Shown here: positions 32,501 to 46,600 of the stretch, piece after piece
How the letters are laid out: each line of letters begins with the position of its first letter
Position numbering within the stretch: position 1 is the stretch's first letter
Assembly: GCA_905221615.1 (NCBI GenBank)
Contig: CAJNDT010005556.1
Span: 1,726,691 to 1,790,690, forward strand
Reading direction: 5' to 3'
Length of the DNA stretch: 64,000 bases
Source: Symbiodinium sp. CCMP2592
Lineage: Eukaryota > Sar > Dinophyceae > Suessiales > Symbiodiniaceae
Notes under the pieces: generated by a model
Told to the model about the DNA's origin: nothing
What the model saw: only the letters and a program-made list of their open reading frames with translations
Database searches by the model: none
Program-made: the position numbers and the translations under genes

Positions 32501-35500
32501 GCCAAACCCTTCTCTTCACGGCCCTCGATACCTTCAAGCTTGACCCTAAGCTTCGTGATTTCCAGATTCTAGACTGCCTTCAAAACTGTTGTTGGAGTTG
32601 TTTGCTAAACCCTAAACCCTAAACTAAACTACACGGCCAAAGACACCTGGGTTGTGTATAGAAGTATGTGCATAACCATCGTTCATAACTCACAAATCCC
32701 TCTCCGTTTCCTGGTGTCCCGCCAAGGATCGCGGCTCTGATTGAAGAGAACTTGGCGCCCTGGCCCTGCAGCGTCACCTCGGCGCCCTGGCATCAGGTTT
32801 AGTTTTTTCGAGAAGCATCGGGACTATCACATTACTTTGTCTCCCTAAGGGTCCAAGTGGCTACATGGAGTGCTAGGGCTGTTAGGGGTATTGGCCTCAC
32901 TGAGTGTGTGTCAAGAAGCATAAAAAGCACCTTGGAAGGGCCACGTAGTACTTTCAGCTGCTAAACCACTGCGTCCCCAAAACCGCAACACTCGAACCGA
33001 TTCGCATAAATTGAAGATGCTGAACTGCAGCTTATGCCGTGCGTGTCGCAGATTTAGGCTTCGATTTAGGCTCCTCAGCAGTACGCGTCTACCCTGTTTA
33101 CTTTGGGATCAGATCACCTAACTCCTGCATGGAAAATAATAATAGGTCCCCAAAACAATAACAGGCGGGTATCTGCCTTATTGAGCGGATGCAGGGGAAC
33201 CTATAGAATGGGAAAGGTGTCCATAAATTCTAAACACTACCTTCAAACCTGAAAAATGAACCATGCTAAGCTCTAATTCCGCAAAGCCAGAAACCACCAA
33301 ACTAGACGAATGAACCCTAAGAGCTACACCTACGATCAGCTTGAAACCTGAAACGCTAAACCATGCTAATCTTTCAAATCCTCAAGGCCGAAGGACACTA
33401 AGCTAGTCTAAACCCCTGAGAACGACACCCACGATCACAGAGTTTAGGGTTTAGGGAGACTAGTTTACCGTAAGAACTGCAGAGGTGCAGGACCATCCAC
33501 GATGCAAAGATCCTGCCGCCGAGGGGTCCCGCGGAAGCGAAGCGGATCCAGTTCAGGGTTTTTCGGTACCTTCTGCTAGACTTTACCCAGAAATTCGGGA
33601 GGATCTAGAAAGTAGATCCCCTACTTTGGGGCCCTGTACTACTAAGGGTACTTTACAGGAACCCCCATGAAGGGATCTACTTTTTGGATCCTTCCGGGGG
33701 TCTGGGGAGTTGTTCCTTTAGGGGTTTCTATATGAGAGCATCTGTAGTAGCGATGTCCCTTCTACTCACTCCCTTGGCGTACTAGGCTTTCAATGTTTTT
33801 TTGGTATTAGGCTTCAAGGAGTCCAGCATAGCAGGGCCTTCTGATACATGTGGGAGTTTCCGAAATAGGGACCCCTATATAGTAGGATCCTTAGTATAAG
33901 GACCCCAAAATAAGGTACCCTAATTTACGGAAACTCCCATGTAGGCTTGACGGGTCCTAAAGCCTAAACCCTAAGCCCCAAGTTGCATGCGGATGGTTGA
34001 CTAAATTTCATAGAGGGGAGGCCTTGAAGACTTCTGTAGACTGATCCTGGAGCTTCCCGACGTTCAGGCTTGAAGCAGATCAAGAGCCATACCTTCCTGT
34101 TAAGGGTTCCCTATCATAACGTCCTTGTATAGGTCCTTAAGAAGGTAGCTGTTAAGGGTTCCCTATAATAAAGTCCTTATATAAGTCCTTAAAAGGTAGT
34201 TATTTGGGGTTAAAGAAGGGCCACCGCCATTTTTGGGCACAGCAGAAACGCGAGCTGAAGCGACCAGCACGCGTCGTCCGAAACCCATGTTGCAGCTTTC
34301 TGGGGTTCGCTGTCGTACCGCGCAGCACCGAAGAAAATCAAGCATCTTATGCTCTTGTGCGAGTCTTCCGATGTATGTTGGGTGAAGGCTTCGGTGTGGG
34401 TTTGATCAAGAGCTTCAAGTATCTGTAGCAAACTGGCCACTGCGTCATGTACGGAGTACGTAGGATTGGTGCAGAGTGTAGAGCTCTTGGTGGAACTGTG
34501 TTGAGTTATTGCATGATTTTTTAATGTTCATGTTGAAATGTTGCTTGATCTTCTAGGACCTTGGAGAGCTTCTACAATGCACTTTCCAAATGTTGGGAGT
34601 GGATAGCGGAAACCTCCATTATGAGCCCAGTGAAAACCCCTGCAGCATGACCCCTAAGCTGTAAACCGCCAAACCTGAAACACTTTGAACCACGAAACAT
34701 GAAAATGCACAGAAGCCATTTATATCATACAAAAAAAATCCTTGAAGCCGAATCCATAAGCCCCAAACCCTGCTGAGGGTTGAGGAATGTTTACCCTAAG
34801 CCCTAAGCCCCCCATAAACCCATTAAGCCGTAATTCCCAAAGCCGCAGCAGCCTCAGGATTCTGGACGCGTATTTTCAACGCCTCCCTGCGTTGTGCAGC
34901 TCCAAAGCGAGCAAGGCAAGGCTTAGGGTTTACTTGGACGCCCAAGGGACTAATATGGATCCCTGGAAGGAGCCCTTTAAGGACCCTATACTTGGAGGGG
35001 CAGGGGACTTAGTAAGTAGGTTATAAGTAGAGTTAGAAGTACCCGAAACGGAGTTAGGCCAATATTATTACCCCCACGTATAAATTATCACCGACTTACT
35101 AAGGCCCCTGGGCCTCCCAGAAGGCTTCATGGAAGCTTAAGGACTGAATTTAAATGGGGTGTAGGGTAGGGTTAGGAGCGATTTGAGGTGCGACAACATC
35201 GGAGGCTGAGCAAGATGCTTTGGCTACTGAGGGTACTTAAGATTACTTCAGCAAGAAATAACTAGAAATCCTCGAGAAAGACATCTCTCCAGGCGAAAAA
35301 TCTGATGATAGTACATCACGCACGAAAAACGTCCGAGCTACCGTGCTGGATTTGAAGCGTTTAGCTTGATTCATCTGAATCCTTATTACAAAGATGCAGT
35401 AGTACACTAAGTGTGGTAGCCCATTTCGACTGTTCAGCAGACATCCAACGCTCCTTCCGACACCCTCTGAGATTTTTTGTCGTGATCTGAGGCAAAGCTC

Positions 35501-38500
35501 TGGTAGCTAGGGACCCTGAAGAATTAGTAGACTCGAAACACTGACAGAGTAGGAACTTGGAGATATCTACCCCTCGTTTTTTAGAGCATGGTCGGACATA
35601 ATGGGCTTACTCAGCAGAAACCCGAAACCATCGGATCCTCCTTGCACAGACCGTACGCCAAATAGGTAGGGATCAGGGTTCAGGTGTTACAACAAGGTTG
35701 CATTCTGCTTCATTTGTAGTGCTGAGAAACCTGACACCGTGCGATGTCACAGGTCTCTTGTTTTTAGCCACCATAAACCATCAATCGGACAATCAACAAC
35801 AACGTTACTGAAGCCAGCCCTGCCCGTCAGCCGCTGCCTGTGGTATATACGGCGATGCACGGTGTGGGTGACTTGCCTGCATTTGCACCAGCAGACGGCC
35901 ACATACATAAGCAGATTGCGCACAAGAAGGGGCTGAATTGCGACCCAAAGCCCCAAACTCATAGCCCATACTTGCAGGCTTCGCGTTGGATTTTGACTCC
36001 AGGGTCTAAGGGCTGGGGTTCGGGTTTTCTTTCCGAACATCTGTGAGCTCCCAGCAACAGTTGCTGCTTTTCTCGGAAGGTTGGAACATAGGTTGGGGAT
36101 GATCAGTTCTGGGACTCCCTAAAAGTTTATCTAGCGGGCATGAAGATAGTGATGTACCGACTCTCTAACTTCTCCCTTAGGTACGAAGACTACGTAAGAT
36201 ATGTAAAGATTTCGGTTGTAATCACCGGTATGCTTACATCGCGCATGCGAAGTCCCCAGTACCTCTGTCTTAGACGTGTGTGCACGGCCACTGTACGTTC
36301 TAACACACCAAAACTTGCCAGAAATTCAGAGAGACCTTCTACGAAATGTTGTAGCAAGCGATGTGAGCCGTTGGCTCCCCTGTTACGCCCTCAACCGCAG
36401 CTTACAATCCTAAGCAACAGACCGGAAACAAAGCCCTCAACCCCCAATGCACCGCACAAAACTGGGAATGGCCACGCAGACCCCTCGTAGTCATACTTGG
36501 AGGCCCAGGGGACTTAGTAAGTCGGTTATAAGTAGGGTTATAATTGGGGTAACTCCATTTAGGGGACTTATCACTCTACTTATAACCTACTTACTAAGTC
36601 CCCTGGGCCTCCAAGTAGAGCCCTCAAAGGAATCCCTGAACCTCCAAAGAGCTTCGGGAAACCCTTGAAGGAGCTTTGGGGAACCCTTTCAAGACTCCTT
36701 TTGGGAACCCTTTAAGGACCCCTGAGGAACTCTTTCAGAACCTCTAGGGAACCCTTTAAGGAACCCCTAAGAAGGGAACTCTTTAGGGAGTCCTGCTGGC
36801 ATCGCAAAATCCTGAGAAGTCCTTTATGGAATCCTTGTAGGAGTCCTTTACTTCGAGGCCCAGGGGACTTAGTCAGGGTTCCTTAAAGGGGATCTATAGG
36901 GTTCCTTAAAGGGATCTATGGGGTTTAGGGTATAGGGTCTACTTGGAGGCCCAGGGGACTTAAACAGTAGGTTATGCTAGGACCTAGAGTAGGCCCTTAT
37001 TCCCTTTTTAAGGGTTCAGGTTCCCTTATAAGCCCCTTTAAACCAAAAAGGGCACGCTTTTTATTCCTAGGTTACTCTTGGGGGTCTAGTATAAGTAGAG
37101 TTATAAGTCCCCTAAATGGAGTTACCCCAATACACCCTAAACCCCATAGATCCCTTGAAGGAACCCTATAGATCCCTTTAAGGAGCCCTATACTATACAT
37201 CCCTTTAAGGAACTTTAGGGAACCCCCAAATCCAGGTTTGCCCTTCGTGCAGCGGGCCTTTGAGGCCGTGGGCCATGGCAAAGCATCGCTTCATCTGGTG
37301 GAGGCTTTTGGGGGTTTACTTCTATAAGGGGTTCTACAATCCTAAGGATTGAATATTAGGGGAATTAGGGGTGCCTTTTGGGGCTTAGGGGTTCATCTAA
37401 AGGGTACCATAAGGGTTCTATAAGGAATCTATAGGGTTTGCGGGTTCTGGGGTTTACGGTTGAAAATTAGGGGTACTTTTTTTGGGGTGCTTATACAAGG
37501 ATTCTACTATTTAGGGTACTATATTAAGGTTTAGGGGTCTAGGCATTTGGGGGTTTAGGGATTTGGGGTTCAGGGGTTCTGGGTTTATGTAGGGGTTTAG
37601 GGTTCAGGGTTTAGGGCCTCAGGGTACACACGACCCAACAGAAGTTACTATACTGTAGGGGCTTCCACAATGACCAATACGTGCGTGGTGCTTCGTGGTG
37701 AGAACTGTAGGAAAAAACGTCTTATTCTAATGATTAGGGCCTCTACAGTACTCGGGTTTAGGATAGTTGTACTGACGAGCGTTTTTGATTGTTAGCTACA
37801 TGGAGCCTTGGGGTTCCTTTCGGGATCCTTCGAAGGGATACTGAGGATTTCTGAAGAGTATCCGGAGCTCCGGAGTCCCTGGTTAAGAGATCCCTTTAAA
37901 GGGATTCCTTACGGGACTCCTTTAAGGGATCCCTGAAGGAATCCCTGTAACGGGATCCTTTCAAGGCTCTCTTAAAGGATGTTTTTTTTTTTTTTTGCGG
38001 ATTTCTGTACAGATTCCTGTGTGGGTATCCTTGCAGGCTCTGGTGTCCATTAGCGTACAAGATCCTTGAAGGGATGTGCATGCCTTCACAAGGGCTTGAT
38101 AAAGGATCTACAGGGTTTTGTAAGGGTCTTTCAAGTTTCTGGAGAGGATTATGAGGTTTGTGCTTCGTTTACAATGGTTTGTATGCTTCTTATAGAGACT
38201 CATTGGGTTTCGAGGGGTTCCTTCAAAGGATGATCGAAGGTGTATAGTTCTGGTCGTTGGGTTGTTGACTGGGTATGCAGTTCGTTGACGGTCAGGTCGG
38301 ATCGAAGATCTGGTGCAGCCGGGGCGAGGGTGCAGGGTTTGGGGTTTTACTTTAGGGAGGTAATTGTTTCCGTTTATAATTAGAATGTACCCCCCAAAGC
38401 TCTTCGCTAGCTGTTAAATCGCCCAGACTCGGCGCGGACTGTAAACCTTGAACTCCAAACCCAAAGTCTTGAACCCCAAACATCGAGCCTTACCAGCTTT

Positions 38501-40611
38501 AGAACCTAAGGGGATGTCTGCTGGTAAACTCGAAAACCTTTAAAACCCCTACAGAGAACCCTTAAAGGAACCTGTAAAGGAGCCCGCGTGGAACGCTTGA
38601 AGGAACCCCTGAAGCCCTAAAGGTTACGTAAACCCTAAAACCGCAACGTATGTTCTGCAGCTGGGAAAAGGCGTTCAAAAACGAACGTAACGCAACCCTG
38701 AGCCCTGAACCCTGAACCGTGGTTTGTAGGTGTTCCGTTTCTTTTGTTGAGGCTCAGTGCGAGCCAGACCCTACGTTCCCCACCGTGGCCTTTCCGAATC
38801 CGGAGGCGCTTCCCTTTTGGGACTCTTGGGGTTTCAGGCCTCAAAGCGATCCTTTAAGGGTGCCTTAACCGGCTTCTCAAAGGACTCCGGAAGGGATGAT
38901 CTATGTGAGTTTGATATTTAGGGTTTTGTATTTAGTTTCGAAGACAGGGTTTAGGTTAGTATGGGGGCGTTGACAAGTAGAATAGGGTTCGTTTACAGGG
39001 CTCTAGGATTGACATAGCGTTCCTTGTCGGAGAGCTTGGACCCCAAACTGCACACCCCACATTCAGTCATAATTGCTTAGGCTCGAAACCCCAAACTCCT
39101 TTAGGCGCTAAACGCCTGCAGACGGCATTGATCGGTGCAAGCTTCTTTGCGGTAGTGGGTAGTGCCCCAGATTGCAGGCCACATTGAAATGCTGACTGTA
39201 ACTCACGTATACTGTAATTTAAGGAAATTTGCCTCAAGGGGTGCTCTCCGACATGTTGTTGGTGACAGGTTCCATATCAGTCGTGTAAGTCTGCGAAACG
39301 AACAGCTAAAGACACATGTTCAATCAAGTTCCCATCTTCAAGTAAAGCGTTTATGCTAAGGCGCTGGGTAGGTAAAAGTTTCAAAGTGCTAAAGCCCCTA
39401 AACCCGAAATTTCCTCAACCGAAGATGCCTATCCCAAACCCCAAAGCCCTATAGCTCGAAAGTTCGTTAGCCACAAATGCCTCTACTTCCCTTTGTGCAC
39501 AGTGCACAGGAAGGCCAAGGAGCGTTGCAGCTGGCCTTCGAGGACGTTTTGGGTCAAGTTTTGGAGGATGCTCTAGGGGCCTGAATATGTACCTACACTA
39601 TGGTTTAGGGTTTAGGGTTTAGGGTAGTAGCTATACTATTTTGGGGTTTCCTGATTTTGAATTAGAGTGTACTGGGCCCCAGACCCTATTCTAATTATTC
39701 AGGCCCCTACATTAGAGGCTTCATGGATGTTCAGGGTTCAAGACTTTGGGTTTAAAGTTTCGGGTTTGGGTTTTTGAAGGTAGGTACCAGCCCTGTTCAA
39801 CTCTAGGCCTTACCTCAACCTACCAGAACTTACTGTTTTGTAGGGTTCCAATAAGTTTCAGATTACGGCTGACAAAGAAATCCTGCAAAGCAGTACCTAG
39901 TAGTAGAGTAGGCAACCTTTAACCTTTTTTGGGTAGTATAGTCCCTATAGAATCCCTATAGAGCCAAAAAGGTTAACCTTTAGTTCCCCATGATACCCCA
40001 CAAGTAGGAGTAGGGTGTTGGTAGGTTTTGGTAAGCAAAGCCAGTGGCTCCAGGAGGCGGAGCGCAGCGGATGCCAGCTTGCAACTGAGCTGATATCTGC
40101 TTTGCGATATTCGACAGTTGGCACTGTATCTTCGGTATGTTGACATGTATGTATATCTGCATGCATGTATGTTGATATGTGCAGTAATGCAAGACTTTAT
40201 ATAAGGGGGTGCGCAAGGGGGTTACACACACACACATACACACACGCTGTTGCCTGCTAGCATGAGCAGGTATCTAATGCAGCATTTTGGAGATGTCCCA
40301 CCTTGCATACACTCGCACAGGCGTCATCGATATCGACAGGTAATTATAAACACATGTCCAGGTGTTCCAGTGTGTCGTTCTGTGTGGTTGTGTTTGTGCA
40401 GACACCCGCAATAGTAAATGCAGATACGGGTACTTGTCCCTGATTAGTCAGACGATGCTTTCCCGGCGTGCAACAGACAGTTGGTTAGGTTAGATACCTG
40501 GATGCATAGACAGGTCGGTGGATAGACAGACAGATGGTTATAGTAGATTGGTAGATGGATGGGGTGAGATATATGTAGAAGCACATAGAGGAAGAGGCAG
40601 AAATATTCATT

Positions 40612-40642
<31 letters not shown>

Positions 40643-43600
40643 CTGTAAGATACATATATGTATTTTATGTCAACACACTTGTGTACACATTTTAACTGTA
40701 TACATAAAACTCCACGAATATGTATGAGTATATACATATATACATAGAGAGAGAGAGAGAGAGTTATGTTATGTATGTACCTGTGCAAGAAAGCAACATA
40801 TATATATATATAGTTATGCATCGGTACTCAGATAGTTTCAGACTCAGATTGAGATTCCTGAGATCGTGTAGGGCTTACACGTTAAGACCCTGACACCGAC
40901 GTATCTCTCGCACGGGGTGCACTGAGATATAAGCATACAGGCACTATAGGAGATATTCTTCTTAGTTGTTCAGGCCTCTCGTAGGGTATCACGGAAGCAA
41001 GAGGCTTGTGGTTTAGATTCTAGTGCAGAGACCGAAGCACGAAATCCTAGAGAGCTTGGTTGATAACTGAGGCTCCTTGCAACCTTGAGCCCTGAAGCCT
41101 ACACCTGCGGCCCGCACCCGATGACCCGAAGCCCTGAAGCCCCGAACCTTAAGACCTCCAAAACAGCCCCAATGCCCCAAACCCAAAGACCCTTAAAGTA
41201 AAAGCCAGAAAGTTGGAATATGACTATCCTAAACCCTTTATGGTAAATTATAAGGTCTCCTACCCTGAAACCATATTCCAACTTTCTGGAGTTCCCTTTA
41301 AGATTCTGGCGAACGACCCGGATGCCGACCGCCTCGCCGTTGCGGAGCGGGAGGAGAAGGACCTGGACATGGGATTTTGGTGGTTTCGGGCAGCCTTGTC
41401 CTTTTTCATGGTTCCCCCAAAAGAATAAACAGACCGGCTAGTAGACCTTCTTAAATAATTCCTACTAAGGGATATAGGTATAGGGCTCTGTCTATTGTTT
41501 CTAAAAGGACAAGGGTGGTTTCGGGGTTGTCGGTTGTTTAAACTACCTTAAGCCGGAATAACCTACCTTTATTTAAGGTTCCTTGTTATGATTTCTTTAT
41601 ATAAGTCCCTAAAAAGGTAGGTTATTCCGGCCTAAGGTAAGGCTTTGATTCTTGTGTTATTTTTTGTGTTTCGATTAGGGTTCTAGTTCTGAGGAATTTG
41701 AAGTTCGTGTGCTGATGATGGCAGCAGTTATTACCGCAGCGAGAAGGATGAGCTAGTTGAGTAATTAGTCGGTTCGTTCGCTCGGTAGATAGATAGATAC
41801 TCCGAACTTTAAACAGAAAGTTAGGTATGACAGACACAGACGCACACATACATAAATATATATAGAGAGAGAGAGAGGAAATAAAGAGCGAAGGTCATGA
41901 TCCGGGTTCTAGGAATCAGTGCGGTTTAGTCTTCGGTGCTCAACAATTCTAAACCCTACCCGGAGTTTGGGCTTTTCGGGAGCGGGTTTGTAGATTTTAG
42001 GCGTTACGGCTCTTAGGGTTCAAGTAGTGGGGTTTTAGCTATCACAAACGCTTCAGGGGTTTAGGGTGTAAGGCTTTAGGGTTTAGGGTTTAGGGGTTTA
42101 GAGGTTTAGGGCTTTTAGTCAAATCCCTTCAGAGGTTTCCAGCTATCACAAACCCCCTCAGCGTAGAATCTTGGGTGCCAGACAAGCCCTGTTCTGTGGA
42201 AGCCCTATAAACAGTTTAAAGCCTTATTCATCCCGGTAAGAGCCCGGTTATATCCGCGCTTGGGCCCATCTACAGCATGATTAAGCTGTGGGATTTGTAT
42301 GAGCTTATCAAAAAGAATTTTGATGTTTGAGCAACTGGTAGCAATGTTCCCATTATAGGCGATGTAAAACAATGTGCCCCTAAAGGTCCATGTGCCCAAA
42401 CAGTATATACTCGGACCCCAAGGGTACTACAAAGCCGTATTCGGACTGGCAAGGGCTGTGTATTGAACCCATGCAGCCGCTCAGCAATTGAATCATAGAA
42501 CCCTCGTAAAATTCTATAGGAAACGTTTATAGAACCCTGGTAGGGTTTAGGGTTTAGCCTTTTAGAAGCCCTAAACAATCTGAAAGGAACCCTCGCAAGG
42601 CCAATTTTGAACAGGGCATGGGTGTAGGTTTCATGCTCCAGGGGACGTGGAAGATTTTCACCGGCATCCCGTCTTTTGGGGTTTAGGGTTTGGGATTTAG
42701 GGGCCTTGGGACTAGGGTTTAGGATTTTAGGGTTTGGGATTTAGGGTTTAGGCTGAGGATTTAGGGTTTCCTATATTGTGTGTCCAGTCTGTTAAGTTGT
42801 CGGGCCAAAGTGTATACTAACTATGTAGGCAGGTTCAAGCTGAGGGGTCTTCCACCCCAAGGGTCCAAGTACTTCATAATCATATACTCTCCAAAATCCT
42901 AACCTACATAACTACTATCCTAGAACCGAGTACCTAATTATTGGGTCCTTTGGACCCTTGGGGTCAGGGCTCAAACGGGATTTTGCGATGGAGGTTCTGG
43001 GACCAATGCTTTTGCCCCGGTCCAAACACCCAAAGTAGAGTTTCAGAGGATTCGCGAAGGGTTATAAGGTTGTATAGCGGTTCTATCGGGGTCCAAGCAC
43101 CCAGATCGTTGGGCTTACGTACCGGAACCCGTTCAGACTGTAGCAATGTCACCCATTTTGAACCTAGACAAGGAGTTCTCTACGATAGGGGCCTTAATAC
43201 TTACCCATAGTATTGTGGGAGTTCCTTATCAGAATAAATATAATTCATTAGAGTACTATCTCCCCGAAAACCTTCTTCTGATTAGTAAGGCCCCTACCTT
43301 AGCAGCCCTGTCTCGGGAGTTCGTTTCGGGTTCCTGGGGTCCCTTCTGCCCAACCTGTCTTATGTACCTGTATGGTAGAATGTAGGGTTGCTATATTAGG
43401 AATTGTTATGATCCAGGGAAGTACCCCCCCCCACATAACAGTACATAGGACCCTTTGGGTGTGAGGGATTCGGTGCTTCAGAGACTCGGCAACCCTACAG
43501 ACCTTGCAAAATCCACTAGTTGGATTTGTGGATTAGGGTTAAGGGTTACTAGTTGGCTAAATCATAGTGGAGATCTCGCTATAGTATCTGAATACAGTCC

Positions 43601-46600
43601 TTACGTACGGGATTTTGGAAGGTCTGGGTAGTAGCTTATGCAAGCTGCCTCACTCGCTTGCAGTGCCACCCGCGCTTGTGCGGAAGTACATTCAGCAAGT
43701 GCGGCTACAGCCCACAGGGTCCAAGTATTAGTATAGCATATACTTTTGTGGCCCAAATCCCTAAACCCACAAAACCCTACCCTACTAAGTACCTACTCTG
43801 ATGGTACATGGACCCTTTGGGCAGGAAGGCATGTTGCCGGCTGCACAGATTCTGGGTAAGGAGTCCGAGGAGGCTCCAAAGCTGCCGCGATGGCGATGAT
43901 ACGGTCGTTGATATAAATCCTGCATGACCTTAAGGACCCTAAACTATGGGATTTATGGTATATTCCTTATTATGGGTAATGACCTTAATGACCCCGAGCT
44001 GTGGGATTTTTTGGTATATTCCTTATTATGGGTAATGCAGGATTTATATCATCAACCGTGCAGCACGAGCTGGCACTGGCTAGCTAAGCTGGGACTCTGG
44101 ACGGGACTCGCCAGAGTCGCTGGAGCGGATGGATGCAGGTTCATTCCAAGGTGATGCAGTGGGCCAAAAAGGCCCTTCCAGTCGCCGAGTGCAATGAGCT
44201 CATCCAGGTGACACACTTCCGTCCGGGACTGGCTTCCGAGAAGCCGCAGGTGTTGCTGTACAAGACCGACGAGAGGGACGATCTGCATCTCGGGCTAGTC
44301 CAGTCCATCTACCCGGGGCCAAGCTGAAGGGCACGGGTGATGTGTCCCGAAAAATGCGTGTGACCAAGCCCGGTTGGGCGAGTCTGCCGGCGACTTCCAC
44401 GTCGCGGGTGAGGCTGATGCATTTAACGTACATCGACGGTCCGTAGTACTTCACTCGCTGCTTGAGTCCGTTGCTGCTGCTGTTTGGAGTTGCTCCACAC
44501 TAATTCTTGTCCTGTGGTAACTTGAGCCTTGTTGTGTGGCATTTTACATTTTTACTTATAGCCTATGTTCTATACACATACATACATATATACATATATG
44601 TACATATGTATATCAGTATGTACTCTGTATATGCATAGCCCTGGGTATACCCTTAGCTATAAATAGCCCTTAGAGTACCCGTAGCAGCCCCTTAGAATAC
44701 CCTTAGAAGCCCCTGCCCCTTAGAAAATACCCTTAGAAGCCCCTTGCAATAAATACCCTTAGAAGCCCCTTAGAATACCCTTAGAAGCCCCTTAGAATAC
44801 CCTTAGAAGCCCCTTAGAATACCCTTAGAAGCCCCTTAGAATACCCTTAGAAGCCCCTTAGAATACCCTTAGAAGCCCCTTAGAATACCCTTAGAAGCCC
44901 CTTAGAATACCCTTAGAAGCCCCTTAGAATACCCTTAGAAGCCCCTTAGAATACCCTTAGAAGCCCCTTAGAATACCCTTAGAAGCCCCTTAGAATACCC
45001 TTAGAAGCCCCTTAGAATACCCTGATAGGCCATGCTCGGAGTCCCACACAGCACCAGGCCCTCAGCAAGAACCTTTGAGGCCTCAAACCCTGGCCGAGTC
45101 CTCCGCTTCTTTTGTCGGGACCCGAAGCCCTATACCCTAAGCCCTAAACCCTAAGCCCTAAACCCTAAACCCTGAACCCTAAACCCTGAACCCTAAACCC
45201 TAAACCCTAATTGTCGGGACCCGAAGCCCTATACCCTAAACCTACAAACCCTAAGACCCAGAACCCTAAACAGAATCCTCCCGGTTCTACAGTCGGGAGA
45301 TACTGAAACTGTAAGCCCCACCTTTGTTAGACTCAGCCCTAGTGTTTCGGCTTTATAAACTCTAGACTCGGCTCTACAATATGACTTCATGGTAGTTCAG
45401 GGTGAATCCTAGACCCACCCTGAACGCGGAGAGCAACGCCGCTTAGGCAACGAGCTCGGCACTCTGCTGGGACACTGGACGCCGCTACTCCGCACCCCTT
45501 GCTCTGAGGGCGCCCCAATTTTCGGATCTCGATGATCTTGAGCCGCATGCAATTGCATATAAAGGACCGGATCTCCTCCTAATATATTCCTTATTGACGG
45601 CCCTATCCCGGTATAGTGTATCATAGTCCCTATCAAGAGAAGGTTTGTTTATTGAGGGGTCTAGGGCTTGGGTTTCTGAGGTCTGATGTACTTTCGTCTA
45701 CCCGACCAGTCTCCCGAAGAGTAGGTCTTAGAAACCATACCTTGAATGGTTTTTGCTACCTGAATTCCATGTTTTGATCTTTGCAAGTTTAGGACCTCGT
45801 ATTCTAGGCAAATAACCAAAGGCACACTGATTATTCAGGAACCCTAAATCCCTCAATCCTACACCCCTAAATCCCAAACCCCCAAACCCAAAGCCGAACA
45901 CGATATCCCAGGCAATATACCTTATCATGGTACGGATTCACCGTGTCGTCTCAGACGTATTTTTTCATAGCAGAACCTTGGACTCGAAACGTTACGCATG
46001 GCTCTTGAACATATGGCAAGACCTCATAACATCCACAAGTGAACACCTATTATGAATGAATGCACAGGTAGAAACCGTAATGCTAATCGGATCCGTCGTG
46101 CTTAAGAAGCCCGGTAGTTGTAGCTAAAGACGATATATCCCACTAAAGGCTTGATCTACTTAAACGACGACATATCCCAACAAAGGCCCGATCCATTTGA
46201 GGTGGAGATGTTGGCGAAAGCGCAACCCGTCCGGTGATGCGAGCAAAGTCTGCATCTCACCTGCACGGTTCTTCGCAAGACCTGAAAGGGTTCCTTGAAG
46301 GGTTCTATAAGGTTAGTAAAGGCGTTGTCTATGAGTTCTATATGAGGGTTTCCCAAAATAGGGGACCCAAATACAGTACCCTAAACATTAGGATGCTTAT
46401 TATACGGACCCCAAAATATAAGGTACCCCTAATTTTCGGAAACTCCCATATAATATATAAGTTTCGGGCTTCCCCGGGTTTCGGTACCTTTGGAGATATA
46501 GAGAGTGGAATTAGGGCTTCAGGTTTGTGGAACTTTCGGGATAGGGTGTTGGGCTGTGTTTAAGTATAAGTGTTCCTCTAGGGTTCCTTTGGGATTTTTA

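Noticed and set aside
40049..40076. Tiny exon between PGM2-like exons 21 and 22
   Set aside because: GGAERS/GGAQRM-type peptides could fill the gap, but no donor gives the right phase, so it was mentioned only as a weak candidate.
44641..45025. CRISPR-like regular repeats
   Set aside because: The 22-bp units are directly adjacent with no unique spacers; it is a minisatellite in a eukaryotic intron.
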